Positions 11,118 through 22,286 of a stretch of DNA of 64,000 nt are shown here, in pieces. Position 1 is the stretch's first letter. Each line of letters starts with the position of its first letter. A program made the translations under genes and the position numbers. The DNA is from Miscanthus floridulus (lineage: Eukaryota; Streptophyta; Magnoliopsida; Poales; Poaceae). The stretch spans positions 79,610,570 through 79,674,569 of the forward strand of contig NC_089598.1 of NCBI RefSeq assembly GCF_019320115.1, read 5' to 3'. The notes beneath the pieces were generated by a model that did no database searches, was not told the DNA's origin, and worked only from the letters and a program-made list of their open reading frames with translations.

Positions 11118-11236
11118 ACCATGTAATACTATGTTTTTTATTAAATTTTGTTATGTTTATTCATTTTGAACTATTTGACATGTATGTACTAACGCTTGTT
11201 GTTCATTCTTTGCACATTGCAGGTGATAGAACAAAG

Positions 11237-13530
11237 ATGGTGGGCAACCATTCACCGAGGCAGGTGCTCTCGGTGTACCAAAGGCTACGCCCTCCTGATG
11301 GAGGCGAGGGGACGTCTTCGCCCCCAGCGGCGAGAGCAGGCCTGGGTCGCCCCAGCACGGGGAGGGGGAGGGGCCGGGGTCGCCCTAGGAGGGACCCGCC
11401 TCCTCCCCCGGCTCTCGACCAGCCAGAGGACCCGTCTCCTACCTCAGAGGAGCACGTGGTGGCCATGGGCACGACCACCGACACTCCGTCGGGGGACAAG
11501 GGGACTCAGCAGACGGAGGACAGTTCTGCTTTCTCGGCTCCCTACCTGCGAGGTCCCACAAGCCTTCCTTCGATTCCGCTTCCTGACCGACGCCCTCTGG
11601 TTCGTCCTGTGGGAAGAAGGTAAGTAACTATAGATGTTATCACTAGTACTTCATATGATACATTGAAAATCAAAAGAGAAACTGATAATTTTTCGTAATC
11701 ACTTGTGCAGGGGCTGGCTGGTTCTGTTGGGTGCTCTTGACCCCCCACGCACCCCCGCTACCATCCTGGGATGTCTGTGCAGGAAACACTTCCCCGGCCT
11801 TGTGGACTTGAAAGAGGGGAGGTGGGAGCCGGCCTGGTCGTGGGACAGGTACAAGCTCGGCTCGGATGACGACCAGGACAACAAGCAGGAGCGGGTTTTG
11901 GCGGACTTTTGGGTAAGTGTCTCACAACATAGCTCAATACATCTCCTCTATTGCTTAAGTCTTTTATTGAAATAATGAACGGATACATCGTGTTTGTATG
12001 CAGAGGTACTTCAAGGCCGAAGAAGGTAGAGAGACCCTGGCGGATCAGACGGCACACAGAGCCTGTAAGAAGTACGTCGGCGACATGATTCACGAGGCGT
12101 GACTCCAGGCCCACGTCGACTACTACAGGTCCATCAAGAAAGAGCCCCTCAACAAAACTGGCGCAAGAAATGTGGCGCTGACCAAGGAGCAGTACCTTCA
12201 GGTAGGTGAATAATATTAATTCATTTTGAGATTTAGTAGGTCTAGAATTGATCTTCTTATATGTCAAACACTTGATGATGTGTAGGTGCCGGCCTCGTGG
12301 TGCATGTCGCATAGATCGGCATGGTCGAGGATCGTGGACAGGTACCTTGACCCGGCGTACATCGCAAAGCACGAGCAAGGCAAGCGGAAGCGGGCACTAA
12401 GGACCGCTCCAACTCACCACCAAGGCAGCCGCAACCTCCCCGCATTCAAGTGGGCACTTGTACGAGATGTCATTTATCTATTCTAACGCTCAATTTTGCC
12501 TGATTTCTAATCATCTTGCCGTCTTTCTCGCAGGAGGTGGCACACCCGGATGTGCCGGTGTCGGAGTTTGGGGCATGGGCTGTGTCCCACATGGGCCCGG
12601 TGAAATCCGGTGTCGTCTTCAACCCGGATGGCCCTGCCCAGGCTTACTCTGACCCGAGCGTCCACGCTAAGGTCAGAGACTACACGGAGGCGGTTAGGGC
12701 GCTCCATGGCTCAGATCACAATCTGAGCACTGAGCCCCTTGAGACAGAGGTGATCGTGAGGCTGGGGCAAGGCAGGAAGCACGGGCGGTTGTGGATTGCA
12801 GACGGCGCCGACTCCTCGAGCTCTGCACCCTCTCTCTCCGACGTGAGGGCACGGAGCACGGCCAGAAGCCTTCCCATACGTGCACGGCCTACTCCAACAC
12901 TGTCGCGGGTCGACGAACTTCAGGTAATTCTGGTTTCACTTGTCGTACATTGAACGTTACACACATTGATCAGATTTGCAATACTGAAACATGTGATTGA
13001 AACACTGCAGGCCGAGTTAGCAGAGACAAGGGAGACGCAAGCGCACCTGACCGCAGAGCTGGAGGCCACGAAGAAGCAGATGGCGGACATGTATCAGATC
13101 ATGCAAACCATTGGGGCAAGCATCGGGTGTCCAAGTGCAGTTGCCAGCTCCAGCTCTGGTTCGACACTTCACTCCTGTGAGTATGGAAGTTTAATGCGTT
13201 CGTGCCGTTGGGATTGTCGGCCTTCGTGCCATTGTGATTTTCGGCCTTCGTGCCGTTGGGATTGTCGGCCTTCGTGCCGTTGTGATTGTCGGCCTTCGTG
13301 CCGTTGTTTCTTGCAGGTTGGAAACCTCCCCGTGCAGGGGAGGTGCTGCCGAAATTTTCAATTTTTAGTCTAACACATGCAATCTCTTCTCTTTTGTGCA
13401 GCCTCCGTCGGCGGGTTCAAACAATCCCGCTAGCGTGTCACCGGCGGCTGATCACGTCAACCCTTCGCCGCAGTCCGGTCCTTCACCGCTGTCCAGGGGG
13501 CCACACCTGCAGTTTCCGTCGCCGCAGTAG
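11237..13530 (+). pseudogene. TNPA-like second CACTA gene (Transposase_24 type), one nonsense codon
   Basis: The gene follows TNP2 by 120 bp on the same strand, the usual CACTA order. Exons that keep frame with GT...AG introns are 11237-11619, 11711-11912, 12004-12201, 12286-12459, 12534-12923 and 13011-about 13176, with a last exon from 13402 ending at TAG 13528-13530. The N-terminus is Pro/Arg/Gly-rich. The middle (LADFWRYFKAEEGRETL, KYVGDMIHEA, SWCMSHRSAWSRIVDRYL, HMGPVKSGVVFN) matches the plant putative transposase family PF03004. The end is a short coiled coil (AELAETRETQAHLTAELEA). An in-frame TGA at 12100 interrupts exon 3. Splicing of the last intron is unsure because the obvious donor at 13177 leaves the last exon out of phase. 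The product would bind the subterminal repeats. Confidence 0.85.
13195..13400 (+). repeat. Tandem repeat plus hairpin cassette, 3' copy (last TNPA intron)
   Basis: Five units of about 24 bp (TTCGTGCCGTTGTGATTGTC with variants) run from 13199 to 13305. They are followed by a perfect 8-bp hairpin, ACCTCCCC at 13324-13331 and GGGGAGGT at 13337-13344, then GCTGCCGAAATTTT, and an acceptor TTTTGTGCAG ending at 13401. The order and sequence match the cassette at 6755-6925, so the two are copies of one module. Confidence 0.88.
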
Positions 13531-13724
13531 AGATGTTGAACTTTGTGATGTCGAACTTGTAATAATAAACTTGTGATGTTGAACTTTGGTGAATTTGTGA
13601 TGGATTTATTAAATATGCGTGTGCTTGTGATATATAATGCATGTTGGTGATATAGATGTGATGATTGATGTATATATATATATTGTCTGTTACAATGGAA
13701 TGTAAAAAAAAATTACAATTCTCG

Positions 13725-14371
13725 GGGTCTTTGTCGAGTGCCATGGACAAGGCACTCGGCAAAGTTTTTTCCAAAAAAATTCCAGAAACTCTTTGCCGAG
13801 TGCCTGTGCTGGGGCACTCGGCAAAGTATTTTTTTTTAAAAAAAATAAAAAAAACTTTGCCGAGTGCCCGAGCAGAGGCACTCGGCAAAGTATTTTTTTA
13901 AAAAAAATCCAGAAATTCTTTGCCGAGTGCCTGGGCTGGGGCACTCGGCAAAGTAATTTTTTAAAAAAAATAAAAAAAAATTGCCGAGTGCCTGGACAGG
14001 GGCACTCGGCAAAGTAATTTTTTTAAAAAATAATTAAAAAACTTTGCCGAGTACCTAGACTTGGGCACTCGGCAAAGTAATTTTTAAAAAAAAATAATTT
14101 TTTTTTTTTGCCGAGTGCTGGGTCAGGCCCTCGGCAAAATAACCGTTAACGGCCGAAAATATTTTGCCGAGTGCCGCCCCAAGCACTCGGCAAAATTATT
14201 TTTTATTTTGCCGAGTGCCCCGATAAAAAGCACTCGGCAAAGACCCTTTGCCGAGAAAAATTTTGCCGAGCGGACTTTGCCGAGTGCTACACTCGGCAAA
14301 GCCTTTGCCGAGTGCAAAGGGCTCTTTGCCGAGTGTAAAAACACTCGGCAAAGCCGCGGCCTCCAGTAGTG
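13725..14371. repeat. CACTA 3' subterminal repeats
   Basis: About twenty TTTGCCGAGTGCC motifs occur in both orientations, paired around 10-14 bp spacers and separated by A/T homopolymers. Denser direct repeats lie close to the terminus (14200-14350). This array mirrors the 5' one and is unlike the palindrome-expanded left side. Confidence 0.92.
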
Positions 14372-14403
14372 TGTGCACCAAAGAACTCAAGGATAATCCA
14401 GTA

Positions 14404-17400
14404 TGCTCTTTGCCAGCTCTTAGAGTCAAGTCGATGCTTCACCTCCCCTCCTATGGATGGCCATTTATTTTTTGCATTGGCTTAGTGTTAAACTCAGTGT
14501 GTGGAGTTGATCAGACTTTGTAATAACTTTTTACTGGTGACTCTTTTTTTCAAGAAAATTAAAACTGGAATCCTATCAAGAAAAGTAATACATATTCCCT
14601 TTTCTTAAAAAAAATATCTAGAAAAACTATATATGTTAGTATGTTATTATCATATCCATTTCTTGTTTACAACAGTAAATATTATGTAGGTCCACAGGTT
14701 GCTGCATCCAGTCGGTCGGATGAAATATAAAGTGCAAAAAAAGGGACCTCGGGTCATCGGCTGTATTTGGTCCATAGTACTAATTGTCTTTGAAGTTACA
14801 CTTCATTTCTAAAGAAATAGCGGTTCTCTCTGAAAGAGACAAGAGGGGGTGATATTCCTACGACATTTATATTATATTTGTTTTTTAGCATATGTGTTTT
14901 TTTTGAAGTTGATAAACGTACATTTTATAACATTGTTGACATACCGGGCAAAGAATATTCAGTTAATCCAATCAGCTTACGCACAACAGGAGATGAGAAT
15001 TTGAGACGGCAATATTAAGTAACTGAAGAGATATAAGATTGGGGAGCATGGATGTTAACGCCTACTTGTTTAAGAGCAAATCAGATGTCGAGATATGTCA
15101 ACGTACATCATGTTTAAATATAATCACCACGTATTAGTTGTGGCCGTCACAAAAATTTCTTCATGTCCTAATAAAAAAGGAACAAATTTGACATAGGAAT
15201 GCTCATTCAACATTCGTGCACCAAATAATAAATAAACCGTTGAAAACAAAAGGCATGCAACGGATTTTAATCCAGGTCAATTGTGAAATCACGCCAGTTC
15301 AGAAATAACAAACATTTTCAGCGTTGGTTTTTTTTTCATTTTACTTGTTATTATACATTATAAATTCTGTGAAGAAAAGTTGCACGTAGTCTAAAACTGT
15401 GTGCCCTGAATCCGGACAGGATGACTTTCAGCTAAACCGGGGAAAAGAGTGTTGCTGGAATGTACTGTTGGCACGTAATGGTGCATGAACTAAAGCTTAC
15501 ATTTTGTTTTCCCGTGGCTTAAAATCGTGCTTCTTCATTTTCAATGGCATAGTTAACTTTTTTTACAAAAATAAAAATAAAAACGCTTCCGTGAACAGAG
15601 GCAAGCATAATAAAGAGTTTATTATATCTGAGGGTACACTGTCATACTAGAAATGAACGAGATGTCCCATGACTAACCACCAACACACGGTGGTGCATCA
15701 GGAACTGGATTACAAGTGCGAGGTGCGTACTGGACTCTGCATTCCGTGAAACTAGTAGACATAATAAAGAAACTTAGAGTGTGTTTGGTTTGAGGAATCA
15801 ACTTAATTTAGATGGAGTAATGCATCATAAGTTCATTCCTCAAATTTGATAGAATGACCCCATTCCTCATACTTGTACTAATTATTAGTTTGTGAAAAAT
15901 GAGGTGTTCATAGATAAATCATTCTAGTCTACAAACCAAACAAAAAAAATCAGAGAGTGAGATGGTGATGGATCACATGCTATTTTAAAGACAACATTAT
16001 TAATTGCTCCCGAGGGACGAGTCCTAAAAATGCAAAATCATAATGTGAGCTAACTAGTGCTGTCTTTAAAATAGCAGCATCCGTCTCCAATTGGGCATGA
16101 CTAACTTTGCAAGCAAGTAATGACAGACGATGAGGATGTGTTTCTTTGGGCCTGATTAGTTGGTAGCTAAATTTTAGTAGTCAAAACTTGGGCAAACTAA
16201 AAGTTTTGGTCTCTATTTGGTTGGTTACTTACCAATACCTCGTATTTAGCTTGTCAAATCTGTAGCAAATATTTTTATCCAACTTTTAGCACCTTTTGAT
16301 TACTAAATCATTGGCTTGGCAAATTTTGAAAGTCAATCAATTAAGCCATTTGTGCCAAAACCGCTCCTCGCCTTTGCATGATTCGACCATTTACCACTGC
16401 ACTAATTCGAATTGTTTTGAATATTTTGCATGCGTGCTCGTGCAAATCCATACGCACCCTTGTTGTGGCGAAGCCAAAGCTAAGAGATACGCGTACGAGC
16501 GCACTTGACGCCCTATGGCTCTCTGTCTCTCTGATCGCTATCACAAATCACAAATTCAGAATGTGTGAGGAAAGCTTTCGCTGTGTATGCGTTGCTGGTT
16601 CTGTACCGGGCGCAAGGCTCGGTCGGGATTTAGCCCAGGCCTGAGAAACACCTAAGTTACGTGGCTTGAGAGGCCCAAGAAGCATTTTGGGCCATGCCCG
16701 CTTGTTAGCCTGTGTAGTAGGGCCGAATTGTTATGTAGCTTCTTTTTCATGTTTACTTTGCAGTACAAAAATGCTTAGCGGAAATGAACAAAATTTGCAA
16801 CCATCTCTCCAACAAAAAGGACATAGAACGCTCGTACGGCGGACTCCAATTTGGTGAGCCCATGCCACCGAGGGGCCGAAACTGTCCCACGAACATGCGT
16901 ATGGGATATGATCGGAAATGCTACGTGCAAGCCGTCCGTCCGGTCCGCATGCCTCCTCGTGAGCATGCATATCAGCGTAATAGACCTCGTCTGCTCGTTT
17001 TTTAATAGGGTATCCACGTCTATCTTTTTTATTACGCCGGTGGAATAAGGAAAAGAGAAGGACACGGGAGATCTGCTTCGTTCTGCTATGCTCTGCGCAT
17101 CGACGGTCACCCCACCTGCACCTGCTCTGTTGGTCGCCCGCTGCTCCTGCTCCACCGTCGGCGATCACCCGCGCTGCTCCTTCTCCTGCTCCACCGCGCC
17201 GCCCCGCTGTTTTTGCTCTTGGGCCCGCTTTGCCTGACGACGCGGGCACCGTCGTGTCCACGCGTAGCGACCGCTCCCTCTACCACCAGCTAGCCACTGA
17301 GGCCGCTGCACAAGGAGATGCGTCGGGCCCTAGTGTGGAAGCTCTCTGGCCTCTCCTCATGCTACGGCTGTAGTGTCCCAATGCAGATGGTAGAGGAGGT

Positions 17401-17404
17401 CGCA
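14404..17404. other. Intergenic DNA with small repeats
   Basis: No convincing gene was found. A possible MITE is bounded by GTTTGGTTT (15783-15791) and AAACCAAAC (15933-15941). A small perfect inverted repeat is listed separately. The segment 16140-16320 resembles grass MITE sequence by composition. A GC-rich patch lies at 17090-17400. Open frames here are short and low-complexity. Confidence 0.5.
15978..16076. repeat. Perfect 16-bp inverted repeat, MITE-like
   Basis: TGCTATTTTAAAGACA at 15978-15993 is the exact reverse complement of 16061-16076, with a 67-base spacer. The immediately flanking bases do not show a clear target duplication. It could be a very short MITE or a foldable intergenic transcript. 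Confidence 0.7.
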
Positions 17405-17703
17405 CCAAGATACGATGCATGTTGCAAGCGTACATTTTAAATGTTTCAGATGTTTTAAAGGTACGTTGCAAATATTTCATAAGAATATTGTAAAAGTAGA
17501 TCGGGATGTTGCACATGTTACAATGGGCTATACACATGGTTCAAATATATGTTCCAAATGTTTTATCTGTTTCAAACATATGTTGCACGTGTTTTATTTG
17601 GATGTTACAAAACTAGATTGGGATGTTGCATATATATGCAAGTGTTCCAGGTGTTTTCACACGTACGTTGCAAGTGTTTTATGTTGATGTTTGCATATGC
17701 TTG
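17405..17703 (+). repeat. Left part of an old interspersed repeat with TGTTGCAAGTGTTT motifs
   Basis: Repeated variants of ATGTTGCAAGTGTTTTA and TTTCAGATGTTT recur every 20-40 bp. The same sequence type resumes at 30198 after the 12.5 kb Gypsy insertion and continues to about 30870, interrupted again by nested MITEs. The superfamily is not assigned; it looks like an abundant non-autonomous grass DNA repeat. Confidence 0.7.
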
Positions 17704-18565
17704 TGTTGACACCGTTTTTTGCACGTGTCAAAATGATCGGAGTGGACTAATCGGCAAGGAGAAAGTTACTGTATACTTGATAGTCGATGAAAGCCAGCTT
17801 GTAAAGATGGTTGCCGATAGCTGGTGATGGTCGATGGAGAGGTTGATTTAGACTCGGGCGTTGCCGATGAGGTTGAAGGTGTCATTGTCAATGCCGATGA
17901 AGGGAGGCTTGAAGACTACTGCCGATGAAACAGGGAGTATGCCGATGAAGGAAGACTTGAGGACTACTACCGATGAAACAAGGAGTATGCTGATGAAGGA
18001 AGACTTGAGGACTACTACCGATGAAACAGGGGGTATGCCGATGGGAAGGAGGACGGTGAGATTTCCATCGTAATTGAGGCGGACAGGGAAATAGATAGGA
18101 GTTGATTTCCTTTTCTATATTTGTTAGAGTATGATTCATGTAAGAGTCACGTATTTCCTTAGATATGGGCTTGGTGTCCTAGTTGTGTTTGGTTGCGTCT
18201 CTTTAGATCAGGGTATAAATATGGAGTGAGAGGCAATGTAATTAGATATATCAATCAATATCAAAACCAATTTTTACTCCCATTTGCATCTACTTACTTT
18301 TCGGCGACTTCGTCAATTTGCATTATTTTCTCTTTACGAGTTCTTATTGATTCAGCGAGCTGCATCGCTTCAGTGCGACCTTCGGCGATCCTCGAGTTCC
18401 GCGTGAGTACCTCTTGGCCGTGACTTCCGGGCGTATCGCTGTTGTCAGGACCAAAGTGCTCGTATCTTCATCCTTGTCGATTAACAGGTTAAATCGACTG
18501 GCACGCCTTGGATATCGATTCGGGTATTAGCCCTTTGTGTTTGCAGATCCACTTTTGCATCAACA
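17704..18565 (+). repeat. 5' LTR of the full-length Gypsy element
   Basis: It starts TGTTGACACCG and ends TTGCATCAACA. It contains three tandem units of about 48 bp (17890-18045) built around ATGCCGATGAAGGAAGACTT, and a TATA box TATAAATA at 18214-18221 that probably drives the genomic transcript. Confidence 0.93.
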
Positions 18566-18572
18566 CATCTTT

Positions 18573-18590
18573 TGGCACGCTCGGTGGGAC
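18573..18590 (+). promoter_or_regulatory. Probable primer-binding site
   Basis: TGGCACGCTCGGTGGGAC lies 7 bases after the 5' LTR. A nearly matching sequence sits at the same place in the second Tat-related element (55741-55758, minus strand), supporting a conserved tRNA primer site. I do not assign the tRNA. Confidence 0.65.
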
Positions 18591-18607
18591 AAACCAATCC
18601 GATCAAT

Positions 18608-21580
18608 ATGTTCAATTCCGAGATCGATGCAGGGAACATTATCGCGGTATCAGAAGAAGATCTTAAGGAAGAGCAGAGGCAGGCTATGGAAAAGGCCGTA
18701 GAAGAATACAGACAGCTTTGTCTGAAATCGTTTAGCCTGAACAAGAGTGGACAAGTCATCCAGAAGCAAGATTTGCCGTTGCCTCGGCAGGTTACCTTTG
18801 ACTCCAATCCTGGTAAACTTCAAGAGATGGTTAATTCTGCAGTAAATCATGCTTTAATTAATCATTCCAATGTGTTGTCCAATACTGTTCATAATGCTGT
18901 GGTTCGAACTCTCAAAGAAGGACAAGCGTCACCGCATTATGTTGGGCCTACCTATCACCAACCAGAGCCGGCATCTGTCAATACTCCATCGGCTCCCTCG
19001 GCCGTTGTGGGTACAGAAGTTACTTCTTCTCCAGTATCGGCAGGCTTACCTAATATTTAATCTACACCGATACGATCAGATCCGGTACTACCAGGAGGAC
19101 GAATTCAGCTTAGTACAGATCTATCGGCATCAGCTATGTCAGGCCCTGTGTCTCAGAATAGCCAGATTCCTACTAATTGGTGGGGATATGGTATGCCTCT
19201 GGAGTCATCTGCTTTCAATCCTGGATTACCTCAAGTGTTTGACGCAGTAGGAAAAGCTCCTATACCATCGGCTGTTTCGTCGATGGCCCAAGTGCCTCAA
19301 TATGCCACAGCAACTACTGTGCAACCAACTTCAGGGGGTTTCCAGATGCCTTTGGTTCAAACGCCCAGTTCAAATCCATCGGCAAGCTTACTGCCGATGC
19401 AGCAGAAAGCCCCTATTATGAGTCAAACTAGGGTTCAGTTTATGCCTCAAGCTGGTTATAATTATCCAACAATGTCAGCAAAGTACCAGCCATCGGTAAG
19501 TTTTGTACCGATGGGTTCTAATAATGGTTGGTCAGGACAGTTACCTGTTCAACATACAGTTCAGCAAAATTAACAGATTGCAGGGATTCAACAGGGTTAT
19601 ATGCAAGCTGGTGTCCAGAATCAAGCATCGGTAGCACAGCCGATGAATCCTTTCCAACAGGTTAATGGACCACAAGTAACGGCGAATATGCCGATTGCTA
19701 GAGATCGTGGGCCACAAAGATATGTGGAGGGATATCAGCAGGCACTTCCTGTAGAAATTCAGCCAGTTCGTCATCAGGAGGCTGATGCTTTTTGGATCGA
19801 TAGGATAGCAGAAATTATGAAGGATCAGTTTGGGATAAAGCCCAAGGTCAATACTTATTCTTATCGGACTCCATATCCTCCTGCATATGATTTAATTCCT
19901 CTCCCAAATCGGTACAAGGTACCAGATTTCACTAAATTCTCCGGGCAAGATGACACATCAATAATGGAACACGTCAATCGCTTCATTATTCAATGTGGAG
20001 AGGCAGCTAGCAGAGATGAATTAAGAGTTCGATTATTTTCATCATCTTTGTCTGGATCGGCATTTACGTGGTTCATTTCATTACCACCAAATTCTATTAT
20101 TACCTGGGCTGATCTAGAAAAATAATTTCATAAGTATTTCTTTGCTGGAATCCATGAAAAGAAGCTGACCGATTTAGTAAAATTGAGATAGCGCAATGAT
20201 GAATCGGTAGAGAGCTTTGTGCAAAGACTACGAGATGTAAAAAAATAAGTGCTACAGTCTGGTGCTGGATGATCGGCAGCTTGCCGATCTGGCTTTCTAA
20301 GGGTTATTGCCACATCTTAAAGACAGATATGCTTCTCAGGAGTTTGAAAGCCTCAGTCATCTTGTGCAAAGGATCTCTGATCAAGATACTAGGGTTTTTG
20401 AACCTAAAAAGAATTAGAGTAAAAAGGTATCATTTGTTGAAGAAGTAGGAGATTCTGATTCTGATGAAGAATCAGTTATCGGCTTAGCTGAGTGGGTTAA
20501 GAATAAAAAGCCGATATCTTGTCCCTTTGGTCAAAAAGAGCCAGAAAAGTTTACCTTTGATATCACCAAGGCCGACAAAATATTTGATCTTCTGCTTCAA
20601 GAGGGCCAAATTAAGCTGTCACCTAATCATGTGATCCCATCAGCAAAAGAGTTGAAGAAGATCTTGTACTGCAAATGGCACAATGCAACTTCACACAGTA
20701 CAAATGAGTGCAAGGTGTTCAGGCAACAGTTACAATCGGCTATTGAATCTGGGAGAATTAAGTTTGGTACTTTCAATGCCCAAAGGCCGATGAAAATTGA
20801 TCAACACCCTTTTCCAGCAAATACATTGAAGGCCAAAGGGAAGACCAAGGTATTGACGTCTGAGGCTGCTGAGAAAAACGCATCAATGGATCCCCAACAT
20901 CAGATAACTACCGATGATGCAAAAAGTAAGGGTTTGCTGGGAGAAAGCAGTAGTTCCAAAAAACCTCCTCGACCTGGCATTGTGATTACTCATCGAAGGC
21001 AGCAGGAGGGTTGGCGTCAGCGTAATGATCGATATCAACAACAGCAAGAAGAAAGACGTCGGGAAGAATGGCATCAGCATAAAGATCATTGGAGGTGCCC
21101 GTTTTTTATCCATTGCTGGGAAGAAGGTATTAAATTGCCAACTGTTGAAAATTGCCCTGAGTGCAATGGTTATTATGGGGTCAATCGGTCAGAAAGAAGA
21201 TTTCAACCTGGCAATCAGGGTTTATTTATCAATGAGTCGATCAGAAGCAGAGCATCAGTGCATGATCGGCTGGGGGGCAGACTTAGTGTACATGAAAGGC
21301 TTGGTAAACGCGCTGGATATTTTCCAAGGAATCAAGAGGAGCTTGAGGAAATGGCAAATGCAAGAGTTTCCGATGAGGAAATATTCTACAGGGACCCTAA
21401 TATACGCCGTGTAGAATCGACTAGGACCTGTTATCAGCCGGTTTGGAAAACCAAGTTTCCTCGATGGTGCCCGGAGGGTCTAACAAAGACACAGAGAAGG
21501 AGGATGCAACGTGAGCGTCAGGAGGATTTATACCAAGAGGAAAATTCCTCCAATGAGAGGTCCGGTCATCAGCAGTGGTA
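18608..21580 (+). pseudogene. gag region of the full-length Gypsy element, interrupted by stops
   Basis: The frame starts MFNSEIDAGNIIAVSEEDL at 18608. A Pro/Gln/Ser-rich middle follows, then a retrotransposon gag domain at about 19790-20400 (ADAFWIDRIAEIMKDQFG, YKVPDFTKFSGQDDTSIMEH, SSLSGSAFTWFISLPP), and a charged C-terminal part with Cys/His residues (CKWHNATSHSTNECKVF, HWRCPFFIHCW...CPECNGYYG). In-frame stops occur at 19058, 19571, 20123, 20188, 20246, 20269, 20297, 20416 and 21580. Each can be explained by one C-to-T change. The product would form virus-like particles in the cytoplasm. It is in the same frame as the protease that follows, so gag and pol were probably one polyprotein. Confidence 0.85.
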
Positions 21581-21620
21581 GGTAAAACACAAAAATAAGG
21601 GTCCATCGGCAGATGTTAAT

Positions 21621-22286
21621 ATGGTATTCATGTTGCCGATGGAATTTTTGGCACTATCTGATAATGTGGAAGAAGTTGTTCTCTCTGATCAAGTAGCTCA
21701 GTTGACACTAGATCCAATGATGGCTGTTTTTGAGAAACCTACCGATGACGAGAGACAGCATCTTAAGGCTTTGTTTGTGAAGGGCAGAGTTGATGGGCAG
21801 CCTGTGTCTAAGGTACTTATTGATGGAGGGGCTGCGATTAATATTATGCCTTATGTGATGTATCGGAAACTTGGTAAGGGAGATCAAGACTTGACCAAAA
21901 CCGATATGATGCTGAAAGATTTTGAAGGCAATGTGTCACCGGCTAAAGGGGCAGTATGCGTTGAATTGACCATCGGCAGCAAAACCTTGCCGACGACGTT
22001 CTTTGTTATTAACGGCAAGGGTGCATATAATCTACTTCTAGGGAGGGATTGGATTCATGCTAATTGTTGTGTTTCTTCTACAATGCATCAATGCCTCGTA
22101 CAGTGGATTGGGGATAAGATTGAGGTTGTCTCTGGTGATTCTTCTTATATCATCGCATCGGCAGAGTCAGATACTTATGAGCGAACTAAATGCATATCAG
22201 GAGAAGCTTGGGAAAAAGAGTTCCTTAGAGTTGCTGATTATGAAATTCCACCGATCCAAGCAGTCGGTTCTGAAGAAGAGTTTTAA
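21621..22286 (+). CDS. Retropepsin-like aspartic protease domain
   Basis: The 221-codon open stretch carries ALFVKGRVDGQPVSKVLIDG followed by GAAINIMPY, the active-site loop of this family. The catalytic Asp is followed by Gly-Gly-Ala rather than the commoner Ser/Thr-Gly-Ala, and the minus-strand relative has the same form (DGGAS). Downstream, GAYNLLLGRDWIHANCCVSS matches the flap-to-C-terminal region. The protease would cleave the polyprotein. A frameshift at about 22284 separates it from pol. Confidence 0.85.
   Translation: MVFMLPMEFLALSDNVEEVVLSDQVAQLTLDPMMAVFEKPTDDERQHLKALFVKGRVDGQPVSKVLIDGGAAINIMPYVMYRKLGKGDQDLTKTDMMLKDFEGNVSPAKGAVCVELTIGSKTLPTTFFVINGKGAYNLLLGRDWIHANCCVSSTMHQCLVQWIGDKIEVVSGDSSYIIASAESDTYERTKCISGEAWEKEFLRVADYEIPPIQAVGSEEEF

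Larger units (their letters stand above)
4173..14371 (+). mobile_element. CACTA (En/Spm-type) DNA transposon, near full length
   Basis: The 5' end begins CACTGCTGGA and the 3' end finishes TCCAGTAGTG, the inverted CACTA terminus. A 3-bp duplication TGT flanks it (4170-4172 and 14372-14374), as expected for CACTA transposition. Both ends carry arrays of TTTGCCGAGTGCC in direct and inverted orientation, the subterminal repeats bound by TNPA-type proteins in this superfamily. Inside are, in order, a long palindrome, a GC-rich minisatellite, a TNP2-type transposase gene and a second TNPA-like gene, all on the plus strand. At 10.2 kb it has autonomous-element architecture, but both genes carry disabling mutations. 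Confidence 0.95.

Noticed and set aside
18572..18607. Earlier non-ATG start for gag
   Set aside because: It lies across the primer-binding site; the ATG at 18608 (MFNSEID) is the first plausible start.
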